A stretch of DNA of 15,365 nt from JBGTIS01 sp041745535 (GTDB taxonomy: Bacteria > Bacteroidota > Bacteroidia > Cytophagales > Cyclobacteriaceae). Location of the stretch: positions 1 through 15,365 of the forward strand of contig JBGTIS010000209.1 in assembly GCA_041745535.1 (NCBI GenBank), in the 5' to 3' direction. Of this stretch, positions 7,730 through 15,365 are shown piece after piece. The notes beneath the pieces were generated by a model, which saw only the letters and a list, made by a program, of their open reading frames with translations, was not told the DNA's origin and made no database searches. The position numbers and the translations under genes were made by a program. Each line of letters starts with the position of its first letter. The stretch's first letter is position 1.

Positions 7730-10428
7730 AAAATGAATTAGATTTTAATTGGATGAAAAAAATCAAATCTGGGATTAGCCCCAGGTTTGGAAAATCCAGT
7801 TCATTGAATAATCTGACTCATCAAGATGCTGACAACCAACAACCTCCTCAACTCGCCCAACGCTTCCTGCTCTGGTTTCTTCGGGATGACCTTGCCGAAG
7901 AAGTGCAGGGTGATCTGGTGGAGAAATTTTATAGTAAGCTGGAGCATACTTCTTTGTTCCATGCCCAACTCAATTACTGGTACCAGGTAGTCAGGTACCT
8001 ACGGCCTTTTGCCATTAGAAAATCTAAACCTTCCACTATACTATATACGATCATGCTCAAACATAATTTTATCCTTAGCTTTAGAAATTTTAAACGGCAT
8101 AAAAGTTCATTTTTCATCAACCTGATTGGGTTATCCACCGGTTTGGCCTGTGCTTTACTCATTTTCCTTTGGGTAACCGATGAATTGCAGGCGGATAAAT
8201 TTCATGAAAAAGATGCCCGGCTTTATCAGGTTTTATCCAACCATCCTACGGCCGATGGTATCGATACTTGGCCTGCCACCCCAGCCATGTTAGCAGAAGC
8301 CTTGTCCGCTGAAATGCCAGAGGTGGAAACAGCAGTAAGCACAAGCACGACCGATATTATGCATAATTTCACCATTTCTTTTGGCGACAATCATTTTAAT
8401 GCAGCCGCACAATTCGCCGATAAAAACTTTTTCAAAATCTTTTCTTACGACCTGATCCATGGTGATAAAAACCAGGTGCTGACCGATAAGAGCTCCGTAG
8501 TATTATCAGAAACTATGGCGAAAAAACTGTTTCAAAGTATAGAAAATGCTTTAGGCAAAACAGTTGAGTGGCAGGTTTTCGATAAAAAAAGCGAGGCTAC
8601 TGTTGCCGGGGTTTATCAAGATCTGCCAACCTCTGCTTCCCAAAAGTTCGATTTTGTCCTCTCTTATGAGGTTTATAAAGATATACTGGGTGATGGAGCC
8701 CATTGGGGAAATTTTAATGCAGTCACTTATGTGTTATTCCGTGAAGGTGCCAATCCGGAGCTGTTTAATGAGAAGATACAGAATTTGATTTCAGAAAAGC
8801 GTAATACTACTGATAATACCACTCTGTTTGTTCAAAAGTATTCCGACATGTATTTGTATAATCATTTTGAAAACGGAGTACAAGCGGGCGGACGCATTGA
8901 GTACATCAGACTCTTTTCTATTATTGCTATCTTTATTCTGATTATTGCCTGCATTAATTTTATGAACCTTTCTACCGCAAAAGCTTCCCAAAGAACGAAG
9001 GAGGTTGGTGTTAAAAAGGCAATTGGAGCACGCCGTGGTACCCTTATTTTTCAGTTTATGGAAGAATCTATCGTCATAGCTTTTTTGTCACTATTTACCG
9101 CTGTTATTTTAGTATTACTCCTACTACCTCAATTCAATAGCATTACCGGAAAGCATATTGCTTTGCAATTGGATCCAACACTTATACTTTCATTTCTGGG
9201 TATTACGCTTTTTGCCGGACTGGTTGCCGGAAGTTATCCTGCCTTATATCTATCCAAATTTAATCCGGTCGCCGTATTAAAAGGAAAATTAAAAAGTTCA
9301 TTGGGTGAGCTGCTGATCAGAAAAGGATTGGTGGTTTTTCAGTTTACCCTATCTGTAATTCTGATTGTTTCGGTAATTGTAGTATATAAACAAATTGAAC
9401 TGGTACAATCTAAAAACCTGGGCTTCAACCGAGAAAATATTATTTATTTCAATATTGATGGCAAGGTAACCGAAAACCTGGAGACCTTTCTGACGGAGGT
9501 TAAAACCGTTCCCGGTGTAGAAAGTGCGTCTAGTATGTGGGGAAGCATCGTTGGTAGTACCGGGGCTACTTTCGGTTCATTCGACTGGGAAGGCAAAGAC
9601 CCGGATGCCATTTACCAGTTCTTTCATCTGGGTGTAAATTATGATATGCTGCAATTATTGGGGATAGAAATGAAGGAAGGGCGATACTTCTCTAGAGACT
9701 TCAGTGCCGATACCTCAAAAATAATTCTCAACGAAGCTGCCATTGACGCGATGGGTCTGAAAGATCCGGTTGGTAAAATATTCAATTTGTGGGGAAACAA
9801 CATGGAAATTATCGGGGTCACCAAAAACTTTAATTTTGAATCGTTACACGAAAATGTAAAGCCTTTCTTTTTTCGGTTACAGCCCAAAGAGGCAGAAAAA
9901 GTGCTGGTGAAAATTGTTCCGGGAACGGAAAGAGAAACCATCGAAAAACTTCAGGCCTATTATAAAACTTTTAATCCGGACTATACCTTTAATTATCAGT
10001 TTCTGGACGACGAATACCAGGCACAATACGTGGCTGAACAGCGGGTTTCATCCTTATCACGATACTTTGCGGGCATTGCTATCCTCATCTCCTGCCTGGG
10101 TCTGTTTGGTTTAGCCGCCTTCACCGCGCAACGCAGACTGAAAGAAATCGGCATCCGCAAAATATTGGGCGCTACTGATGTTGGAATTGTCTATTTACTC
10201 ACCAGCGACTTTACCAAAATGGTAGGGATGGCTATCCTGATTGCCTTACCAGCCAGTTATTTTATTGCTGTGCAATGGCTGGAGAGTTTTGCTTATCGGA
10301 TAGATCTGGCATGGTGGTATTTCGCCGGTGCCGGATTGGCCGCCTTACTCATCGCCTGGTTTACCGTAGGACTGCAAACCGTAAAAGCTGCCACTGTAAA
10401 TCCAGTTGAATGTTTGAAAGATGAGTAA
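7714..10428 (+). CDS. Prefix-domain-2 ABC transporter permease (MacB/FtsX type), paralog C
   Basis: This 904-residue permease is the most divergent of the three. The prefix occupies about 45-102 (RFLLWFLRDDLAEEVQGD), with 43 of 56 positions identical to B by hand count. Predicted helices are near 133-157, 398-420, 453-474, 490-513, 539-562, 784-803, 836-856 and 867-890, with MacB-PCD-like domains between helices 1-2 and 5-6. FtsX signatures are KEVGVKKAIGA and KEIGIRKILGA; it ends in NPVECLKDE. It has about 35 extra N-terminal residues compared with B: the B start aligns near residue 35 (THQDADN against MHPDSDH). The extension is lysine-rich and begins inside an intergenic repeat, so the true start could be M1, M5 or M14. 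M114 opens the canonical permease part. The gap from B is only 28 bases. No ATPase is nearby and the substrate is unknown. Confidence 0.93.
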   Translation: MINKMKNELDFNWMKKIKSGISPRFGKSSSLNNLTHQDADNQQPPQLAQRFLLWFLRDDLAEEVQGDLVEKFYSKLEHTSLFHAQLNYWYQVVRYLRPFAIRKSKPSTILYTIMLKHNFILSFRNFKRHKSSFFINLIGLSTGLACALLIFLWVTDELQADKFHEKDARLYQVLSNHPTADGIDTWPATPAMLAEALSAEMPEVETAVSTSTTDIMHNFTISFGDNHFNAAAQFADKNFFKIFSYDLIHGDKNQVLTDKSSVVLSETMAKKLFQSIENALGKTVEWQVFDKKSEATVAGVYQDLPTSASQKFDFVLSYEVYKDILGDGAHWGNFNAVTYVLFREGANPELFNEKIQNLISEKRNTTDNTTLFVQKYSDMYLYNHFENGVQAGGRIEYIRLFSIIAIFILIIACINFMNLSTAKASQRTKEVGVKKAIGARRGTLIFQFMEESIVIAFLSLFTAVILVLLLLPQFNSITGKHIALQLDPTLILSFLGITLFAGLVAGSYPALYLSKFNPVAVLKGKLKSSLGELLIRKGLVVFQFTLSVILIVSVIVVYKQIELVQSKNLGFNRENIIYFNIDGKVTENLETFLTEVKTVPGVESASSMWGSIVGSTGATFGSFDWEGKDPDAIYQFFHLGVNYDMLQLLGIEMKEGRYFSRDFSADTSKIILNEAAIDAMGLKDPVGKIFNLWGNNMEIIGVTKNFNFESLHENVKPFFFRLQPKEAEKVLVKIVPGTERETIEKLQAYYKTFNPDYTFNYQFLDDEYQAQYVAEQRVSSLSRYFAGIAILISCLGLFGLAAFTAQRRLKEIGIRKILGATDVGIVYLLTSDFTKMVGMAILIALPASYFIAVQWLESFAYRIDLAWWYFAGAGLAALLIAWFTVGLQTVKAATVNPVECLKDE

Positions 10429-10485
10429 AAATTTCTGTTAGTATTATTTTGTTATTTCTGCCTGGCACAGAAGAAAATCTTAATC

Positions 10486-10521
10486 AAAAAAAGCAGGTTG
10501 GGATCAATAACCCCAACCTGC
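10486..10521 (-). terminator. Intrinsic terminator of the T9SS protein gene
   Basis: A perfect 10-base-pair GC-containing stem (gcaggttggg at 10493-10502, cccaacctgc at 10512-10521) encloses a 9-base loop. Read on the minus strand, the stem is followed immediately by seven Ts (seven As at 10486-10492 on plus). It lies about 20 bases beyond the stop codon of the minus-strand gene. On the plus strand no T-run follows, so it should not act as an efficient intrinsic terminator for permease C. Confidence 0.88.
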
Positions 10522-10541
10522 CCGGATGTTCACTAATTCTA

Positions 10542-13500
10542 CTAATGCGTAATAAAAATCTTCTGCACCTGTGATTTACCTTCGTGGGTAAGCCTCACCA
10601 GGTATATGCCTTCCTGTAGGTCATCCAGTAACAGGGTAGTTTGAAACTCGTGCATTTCCTGCTGTAAAACCCTGATTCCAATCTGGTTAATCAGTTCTAC
10701 CGTGGCAGGGTACTGGCTGTTTCTTACCGTAAGCTGGCTAGTGGCCGGGTTGGGGAATGCTGTAAATAATTCTTCAGCATGCAGTACATTCACACGGATG
10801 ATCGAGCTAAACGCGAACTGTCCATCAAAGTCTACCTGCTTTAAGCGATAATAAAAATTACCGTTGCGTACTCCTTTATCAGAAAACTGATACTTGGATG
10901 TGGTATTGGTAGTTCCTTTTCCGTGAACCGTACCCATGATTTGCCAATCTTTGGCATTTGCGCTTCGCTGGATTTCAAAATAATCGTTGTTAAATTCAGA
11001 ACCTGTTGCCCAGTTTAATACTACATCCTGCCGTTGGTTGCTACCTTCAAACGAAATAAAAGTTACCGGCAATGTGGAAGTGCCTTGTGCACCATAAGTA
11101 AAAGGGCTGAATGAACTAATGTTATTCACTCTCATATTACCGCTTAAGTTAAGCAAATTAAGAATATTCAGTAATCCACCTTCATTTATCCATTTGTTCT
11201 GTGTATAATGTACAATCATTAAATCAGAAGTTGACAAAAGACTTAAAAGGTTACTGGTGAGAGAATTGCCTAAGTCGAAAACGATATCAACGGTCGGGTT
11301 ACCGGCAACAGGCTCAATTTCCCAGTATTCCTGATTACTAATGTCATTCACATCCGGGTCTTTCTGATCAAAATTACCAAAACCATTGTCAAAATATTCT
11401 GCCATAAATACAACCCCGTTTCCACCTGCTATATTTTCCAAACTCACTGGTGCATATTGGCTGTTTTTACCAATTGGGAAAGTAAAGTTGGTATTTCCTT
11501 TTTTATACATAGGACCATCAATAAAGCTAAGTCCGCTGCCTGCATTAATTTGCGCGCCAGTTTCCACCATTATTGCCTGGTCGGTGGTGGTATGTACAAT
11601 ACCGTTGGTAAGTTGCAGACTGCCCTGCACCCTTAAGCCTGAATTTAAGGTAATGCCCGCCGGACTGGTGTTATTAATGGTCAGGTTTCTCAATACCAAA
11701 TCGTTAGAAGTTCCTTTACTGAGAGTTACTGAAAAAGCATTGAACTGCCCACCTACTCCTGTAAAGTTATTGACAACGCGTAGTTTCCAGTCGCCGGCAA
11801 ATGAGCCACTGTAACTGGCAAATGATTGTTCAGGGCGATACTGACCGGTTAGGTTTACATTCTTTGTTGTAGGGGGAAGGGGATTACCGGTTCCTATAAA
11901 TTCCACATTGGTATAATTCTGCCCTGCCTGTCCGCGGCTATTGGCCAGGGTGAATACCTCACCATTAGGAGCTACCAGATACACACTAATATTTCTTAAA
12001 TAGGTATGGGTAATATCTACACTTACACTTTTAATAGCCGAAAAAGTAGTATCAGTTACCTGAATAGTTTTTTCTGCTACTACGCCAGTTTGTGATCCAT
12101 TCCAGGTGGGCATAGTACCGGAAGCCGAAAACTGAGTGTCATTGGTAATACCCTGTCCGTTATTGGTAACAGTTTGTGCATTGCTTCCATTCAGAATTAA
12201 TCGCCCGGTACCCATGGGGTTGAACACGCCATTATTCACGAATTCGCCGGATACATTCAGGGTTGCCCCATTTTCAATGGTAAGGAAACTCCCCTGCTGA
12301 ATGGTTAAATTTTTGATTGATTCGTTGCCACTTATCGATAGGTACACGGTACGGGCACAACCCAGTTCAGCATCAGCATCAGCACTGGGTTTTCTTCCTC
12401 CCCAGGTAGCTGTGCTATTCCAATCGCCGGATGCTACAGCCTGATACGCCGAACCGATTTCAACCGTATCTGAAGTATATTCATAATAGCTATCGCTATG
12501 TTTTCCTTCACCAAGCAGGTAAAATCTGTATACATATCGCTGTCCTGCCACCACATTTGTGTCGGTTACTGTAGTTGCATCGGCAGGCAGTGAAGCAAGA
12601 AACTTGTACTGCGAATCTAACTGATTAATCTCTTTAGAATATACGGCTATACCAGCTTCATCAGGACAGTTCTCATCAAATTTAATGGTTATTGAGTTAG
12701 GTGAAGGACAAATCACTTCAAAATTATTTACCTCTCCTACCGGTTTTCTGTAAGAAACAAATTGGTAAATCAGTTTTCTGTTGTTTCCTGAAAAGTTAAA
12801 ATAGCTGATCTCATTTTTATTACCACTACCGCTGACAGGGCCAGACTGGTAGTCTGGCGTGGCTGTTAAACTTCGGGTTACATGATCAACCGCAATATAA
12901 TTCCCGTTTTCAGGACCAATTCCTAATCCTGTACGAAAACTGAAGTTACGGTAAGAGCTCGACATGGTAAAGGCATCATAAATAAATTCAATAGTACCGC
13001 TTTGTCCGGAACTAACTCCCGATTCATAAAGGCGCACCTGAAAACTACCATTGCTGGAAGAGAACCCCTCGGCAAAACCTACATTCAACCATTCAACAGT
13101 TAATACACGATTGGGAGCGATTCCTGTGACTTTATAATGTACTTTGCCAGTACTATTAGTTTTAAGCAAAGTAGCATAGGGAATCCACCAGAACCATAAT
13201 TTAGCTTCTACTGATACACCTGCCAATGGGACGATACGATCGTTTGCGGGTATGCTGTAGGTATTGGCTGTTTCAATAATCTGTTCATCACCAAATCGTA
13301 AAACCCCATTGGTATTTACCGAAAAAGTATTGTATACCTTTCCCATAAAAATAAAATTAAAACCAATAGGAGTTACTGCTGAAGAGGTTTCACTTTTATC
13401 ACCACCAATTAACACCTGGATACCGATGCTATTCATATTAGTCATGGTGCCTTCATATCCATTTTTGGTAAGTTGATAGTTACTAATACTTTGGCCGTAA

Positions 13501-13559
13501 ACAGTACCTATACTTAAAACAAAAGCAAATAAAATATGTTTGGTATATACTCGTCCCAT
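10542..13559 (-). CDS. Secreted multidomain protein with P domain and T9SS type A sorting domain
   Basis: The 1005-residue protein carries a Sec signal peptide (about 1-22, cleavage near VYG-QS). An N-terminal beta-rich region follows, including PIGFNFIFMGKVYNTFSVNTNG (64-85), a pattern common in Bacteroidota secreted proteins. A fibronectin-III-like segment covers about 275-367, and GDWNSTATW (378-386) opens a short beta-strand repeat region (about 375-470). A proprotein-convertase P-like domain spans about 478-616 (SVDITHTYLRNISVYLVAPNG; GDWKLRVVNN). A second beta region and an FN3-like module (about 832-925) precede a Por-type C-terminal sorting domain (about 929-1005, starting LFTAFPNPATSQLTV and ending in KIFITH). 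It should cross the outer membrane through the type IX system and be released or anchored after tail cleavage. No catalytic domain is recognised, so adhesion or binding is a guess. It is monocistronic, convergent with the permeases and ends in a strong terminator. Confidence 0.92.
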   Translation of the reverse strand: MGRVYTKHILFAFVLSIGTVYGQSISNYQLTKNGYEGTMTNMNSIGIQVLIGGDKSETSSAVTPIGFNFIFMGKVYNTFSVNTNGVLRFGDEQIIETANTYSIPANDRIVPLAGVSVEAKLWFWWIPYATLLKTNSTGKVHYKVTGIAPNRVLTVEWLNVGFAEGFSSSNGSFQVRLYESGVSSGQSGTIEFIYDAFTMSSSYRNFSFRTGLGIGPENGNYIAVDHVTRSLTATPDYQSGPVSGSGNKNEISYFNFSGNNRKLIYQFVSYRKPVGEVNNFEVICPSPNSITIKFDENCPDEAGIAVYSKEINQLDSQYKFLASLPADATTVTDTNVVAGQRYVYRFYLLGEGKHSDSYYEYTSDTVEIGSAYQAVASGDWNSTATWGGRKPSADADAELGCARTVYLSISGNESIKNLTIQQGSFLTIENGATLNVSGEFVNNGVFNPMGTGRLILNGSNAQTVTNNGQGITNDTQFSASGTMPTWNGSQTGVVAEKTIQVTDTTFSAIKSVSVDITHTYLRNISVYLVAPNGEVFTLANSRGQAGQNYTNVEFIGTGNPLPPTTKNVNLTGQYRPEQSFASYSGSFAGDWKLRVVNNFTGVGGQFNAFSVTLSKGTSNDLVLRNLTINNTSPAGITLNSGLRVQGSLQLTNGIVHTTTDQAIMVETGAQINAGSGLSFIDGPMYKKGNTNFTFPIGKNSQYAPVSLENIAGGNGVVFMAEYFDNGFGNFDQKDPDVNDISNQEYWEIEPVAGNPTVDIVFDLGNSLTSNLLSLLSTSDLMIVHYTQNKWINEGGLLNILNLLNLSGNMRVNNISSFSPFTYGAQGTSTLPVTFISFEGSNQRQDVVLNWATGSEFNNDYFEIQRSANAKDWQIMGTVHGKGTTNTTSKYQFSDKGVRNGNFYYRLKQVDFDGQFAFSSIIRVNVLHAEELFTAFPNPATSQLTVRNSQYPATVELINQIGIRVLQQEMHEFQTTLLLDDLQEGIYLVRLTHEGKSQVQKIFITH

Positions 13560-13990
13560 ATATTTTATTAATTAAATAAAATTATTTATTTAAATATTCA
13601 CAAAAACAGCAGCGCAAATAGTTTTCCGAAATCCAACAAAAGGGCTAAAATGTAAATAAAGGGCATATTTTCACTGACGGATCAGGCTGGCAAGGCCCAA
13701 AATTGGAAAAAATTCTATAAAATGGAATGTACTTTATGTAGAGTATTGATTCCAATCCGGCGGTTTTTAAGGTGTAACAAATTATTGAAAAACGATAATA
13801 ATGATCTATTGAAGCAATACTTTACCGGTAAAATGAATGGGTGTAATAAACTCCCAGAAGTTAGTTTTACTGTTAAAGCCAATTGCTTGTCCATTACAAG
13901 TATCTGGAAGATTTATAGTTTCAACTCGTATATCTTTCAAAAGAATTTAATAAATTGTAACTGATAGTACTTACCTTTAATCCGATCATC
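13560..13990. other. AT-rich divergent intergenic region
   Basis: This spacer of about 430 bases lies between the divergent T9SS protein gene and the molybdenum hydroxylase operon and must contain both promoters. It is AT-rich, especially 13560-13600. An 80-codon open frame (13722-13964) has no recognisable domain and unusual composition, and I treat it as chance. A possible -7 octamer tatctttc (13931-13938) lies 52 bases before the next start codon but lacks a good -33 partner. No RNA or repeat was recognised. Confidence 0.5.
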
Positions 13991-14452
13991 ATGGCAACTT
14001 TTTCACTCAAAATCAATGGAGCAATCCGGCAGGTTGATACTGATCCGGAAACACCCTTGTTATGGGTTCTGCGGGAGCATTTAGGCTTAATGGGCACAAA
14101 ATTCGGGTGTGGTATGGCACAATGTGGGGCCTGTACCATTCATGTGGATGGTAAAGCGATAAAATCCTGTGTAATGCCGGTTTCAGCCGTTGCACATGAA
14201 CAGGAAATTGTTACCATCGAAGGACTTTCTGAGAATAATACCCATCCGTTGCAAAAAGCCTGGATAGAAGAACAGGTACCCCAGTGCGGGTACTGCCAGT
14301 CGGGACAGATTATGCAGGCAGCTACTTTACTGGCAAAAAAACCAAACCCCAGCCGGGAGGAAATTCTCAACCACATGAAGGGTAATCTGTGCCGATGTGG
14401 TACTTATACGCGAATCGTAAAGGCGATTCAGAAGGCAGCCAATGCTACTTAA
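13991..14452 (+). CDS. (2Fe-2S)-binding small subunit of an IorA-like molybdenum hydroxylase
   Basis: This 153-residue protein is the iron-sulfur subunit of a xanthine-oxidase-family enzyme of the isoquinoline 1-oxidoreductase/aldehyde dehydrogenase type. An N-terminal plant-ferredoxin-like domain holds one [2Fe-2S] cluster with ligands C40, C45, C48 and C60 (FGCGMAQCGAC, then KSC). A C-terminal four-helix domain holds the second cluster with C99 and C102 (QCGYCQSGQ) and C134 and C136 (GNLCRCGTY). All eight cysteines are present and the length is normal. It passes electrons from the molybdenum site of the large subunit to an acceptor. It has no export signal of its own, so it is probably carried through the Tat system with the large subunit encoded 73 bases downstream. 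The start ATG is preceded by atc and not by a Shine-Dalgarno sequence. The symbol iorA is avoided because the substrate is not known. Confidence 0.95.
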   Translation: MATFSLKINGAIRQVDTDPETPLLWVLREHLGLMGTKFGCGMAQCGACTIHVDGKAIKSCVMPVSAVAHEQEIVTIEGLSENNTHPLQKAWIEEQVPQCGYCQSGQIMQAATLLAKKPNPSREEILNHMKGNLCRCGTYTRIVKAIQKAANAT

Positions 14453-14525
14453 CTCCTTACAATTACCATAGAGGTTGTAACCTGGTCTGAACCTAAATCT
14501 TTTTACGCATACTTATTACAACATC

Positions 14526-15365
14526 ATGAAAAATCAACTTTCTGCTCATAAATCCACTGCTATTTCCCGCCGCAAATTTCTGGCCGCCACCGGCGGAATT
14601 ACCATCGCCATCACCACTTACGCTTTCGTTCCAAAAAATCTGTTTGGAAAAAGTGATGCTACCAAAAGTACGGCGCCCAACCAACTTACTGCCTGGGTTC
14701 GCATAGCAGCTGATGGTATCACTACCATTTATAATCCCGCTGCCGAAATGGGGCAGGGTTCCATGACTGCCCTCCCAGTAATTTTCGCCGAAGAGCTGGA
14801 TGCTGACTGGAGCAAAGTTCGCATTGAAAACTCTCCGATAGAACCCGACATTTACGGATTAGGCCGTTGGAACGGAAATAAGATTATGCTAACGGTGGGC
14901 AGTTGGTCTGTATCAGGCTATTTTGATAGTTTACGACAGGCAGGTGCACAGGCCAGGTATGTATTACTGAACAGTGTGGCCACAGCATGGCAGATACCCC
15001 TGGCGGAATTAAAAACAGAACCGGGCGTAGTGGTGCATGCGGCTGGTAACCGCAAAATCGGGTATGGTGAAATCGCGCCTTTCCTTATCATTCCTGAAAC
15101 CATTCCTGAAATCCCCAAAGACCAGTTGAAACACCCCAGTCAGTTCCGGCTCATCGGTTCGGTAATGCCGCGGTGGGATATTCCCGCTAAAACAGATGGA
15201 TCAGCTCGTTTTGCTATCGACATACAGGTACCCGGCATGTTATACGGCGTGATGGAACGGGGCAATATTCACGGATCTACACCTACTTTGAACAACAAAG
15301 AGGAAATCAAAGCATTAAAAGAGGTGGTTGAGGTAGTGGATATGGGCTATGGGATTGGCATCATT
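14526..15365 (+). CDS. IorB-like molybdopterin large subunit, N-terminal part (runs off window)
   Basis: The frame from ATG 14526 is open to the window end: 280 codons of a protein whose family is usually about 700-750 residues. Residues 15-40 form a twin-arginine signal (SRRKFLAATGG followed by a hydrophobic stretch), so the folded, cofactor-loaded enzyme should be exported by Tat. Next come the family's characteristic WVRIAADGITTIYNPAAEMG and QGSMTALPVIFAEELDADW segments, then LRQAGAQARYVLLNSVA (about 137-153) and GSARFAIDIQVPGMLYGVM (about 222-240), as in COG1529 membrane-side aldehyde/isoquinoline oxidoreductase large subunits. The MPT-cytosine-dinucleotide binding regions and the catalytic glutamate lie beyond the window and cannot be checked. 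It follows the [2Fe-2S] subunit gene in the same direction, the usual small-large order. The substrate is unknown; this group oxidises aldehydes or N-heterocycles. Confidence 0.93.
   Translation, partial: MKNQLSAHKSTAISRRKFLAATGGITIAITTYAFVPKNLFGKSDATKSTAPNQLTAWVRIAADGITTIYNPAAEMGQGSMTALPVIFAEELDADWSKVRIENSPIEPDIYGLGRWNGNKIMLTVGSWSVSGYFDSLRQAGAQARYVLLNSVATAWQIPLAELKTEPGVVVHAAGNRKIGYGEIAPFLIIPETIPEIPKDQLKHPSQFRLIGSVMPRWDIPAKTDGSARFAIDIQVPGMLYGVMERGNIHGSTPTLNNKEEIKALKEVVEVVDMGYGIGII

Noticed and set aside
2191..10428. Permease cluster as a defence or antiphage system
   Set aside because: All three genes are ordinary double FtsX/MacB permeases with a PadR regulator. No nuclease, toxin, sensor or other effector is present to support it.
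11386..11814. 142-codon plus-strand frame within the T9SS protein gene
   Set aside because: It is antisense to a well-supported secreted protein and has no recognisable content.
13886..13900. Dyad cttgtccattacaag upstream of the [2Fe-2S] subunit
   Set aside because: Five-base arms are too short to separate from chance, and no regulator is encoded nearby.
13931..13938. Possible -7 element tatctttc for the IorA/IorB-like operon
   Set aside because: It fits the consensus except for the last base, but no TTG-type -33 element lies at a suitable distance.
13722..13964. 80-codon open frame in the AT-rich spacer
   Set aside because: No recognisable domain, odd composition, no plausible start context, and it lies in the promoter region of the adjacent operon. 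It is probably chance.

Overview
The window looks like chromosomal DNA of a member of the Bacteroidota, most likely a Cytophagales-type organism. The phylum assignment rests on a secreted protein with a type IX secretion (Por) C-terminal sorting domain, a PadR regulator coupled to MacB/FtsX-type permeases carrying the 'permease prefix domain 2' module, near-absence of Shine-Dalgarno sequences, and AT-rich spacers. The order-level guess is inference. No RNA gene, insertion sequence, prophage gene or CRISPR array was recognised.

Layout. (1) 129-1370, minus strand: an exported amidohydrolase/deacetylase-family metallohydrolase. (2) 1371-1862: a non-coding divergent spacer whose right end holds a long inverted repeat around a likely promoter. 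(3) 1863-10428, plus strand: a short PadR-type regulator, then three large tandem paralogous permeases of 886, 894 and 904 residues. The first permease overlaps padR. The second and third are preceded by related copies of a degenerate intergenic repeat, and the third copy's start codon lies inside its repeat. No ATP-binding subunit is encoded here. (4) 10542-13559, minus strand and convergent to the permeases: a 1005-residue secreted multidomain protein with a proprotein-convertase P domain and a T9SS sorting tail, ended by a clear intrinsic terminator. (5) 13560-13990: an AT-rich divergent spacer. (6) 13991-15365, plus strand: a [2Fe-2S] small subunit followed by the N-terminal 280 codons of a Tat-exported molybdopterin large subunit, an IorA/IorB-like molybdenum hydroxylase that runs off the window.

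How the genes work together. PadR probably autoregulates the padR-permease cluster through the inverted repeat. The three permeases share a near-constant cytoplasmic prefix of about 56 residues, more conserved between paralogs than much of the rest, followed by the usual eight-helix FtsX/MacB permease. They may share a regulator, a membrane site or an ATPase supplied in trans. The IorA/IorB-like pair should form one enzyme. The amidohydrolase and the T9SS protein have no evident functional link to their neighbours.

Overall this is a mostly ordinary Bacteroidota region. The items most worth a second look are the ATPase-less PadR-permease array with its prefix module, the operator-like inverted repeat, and the intergenic repeat that supplies a start codon.
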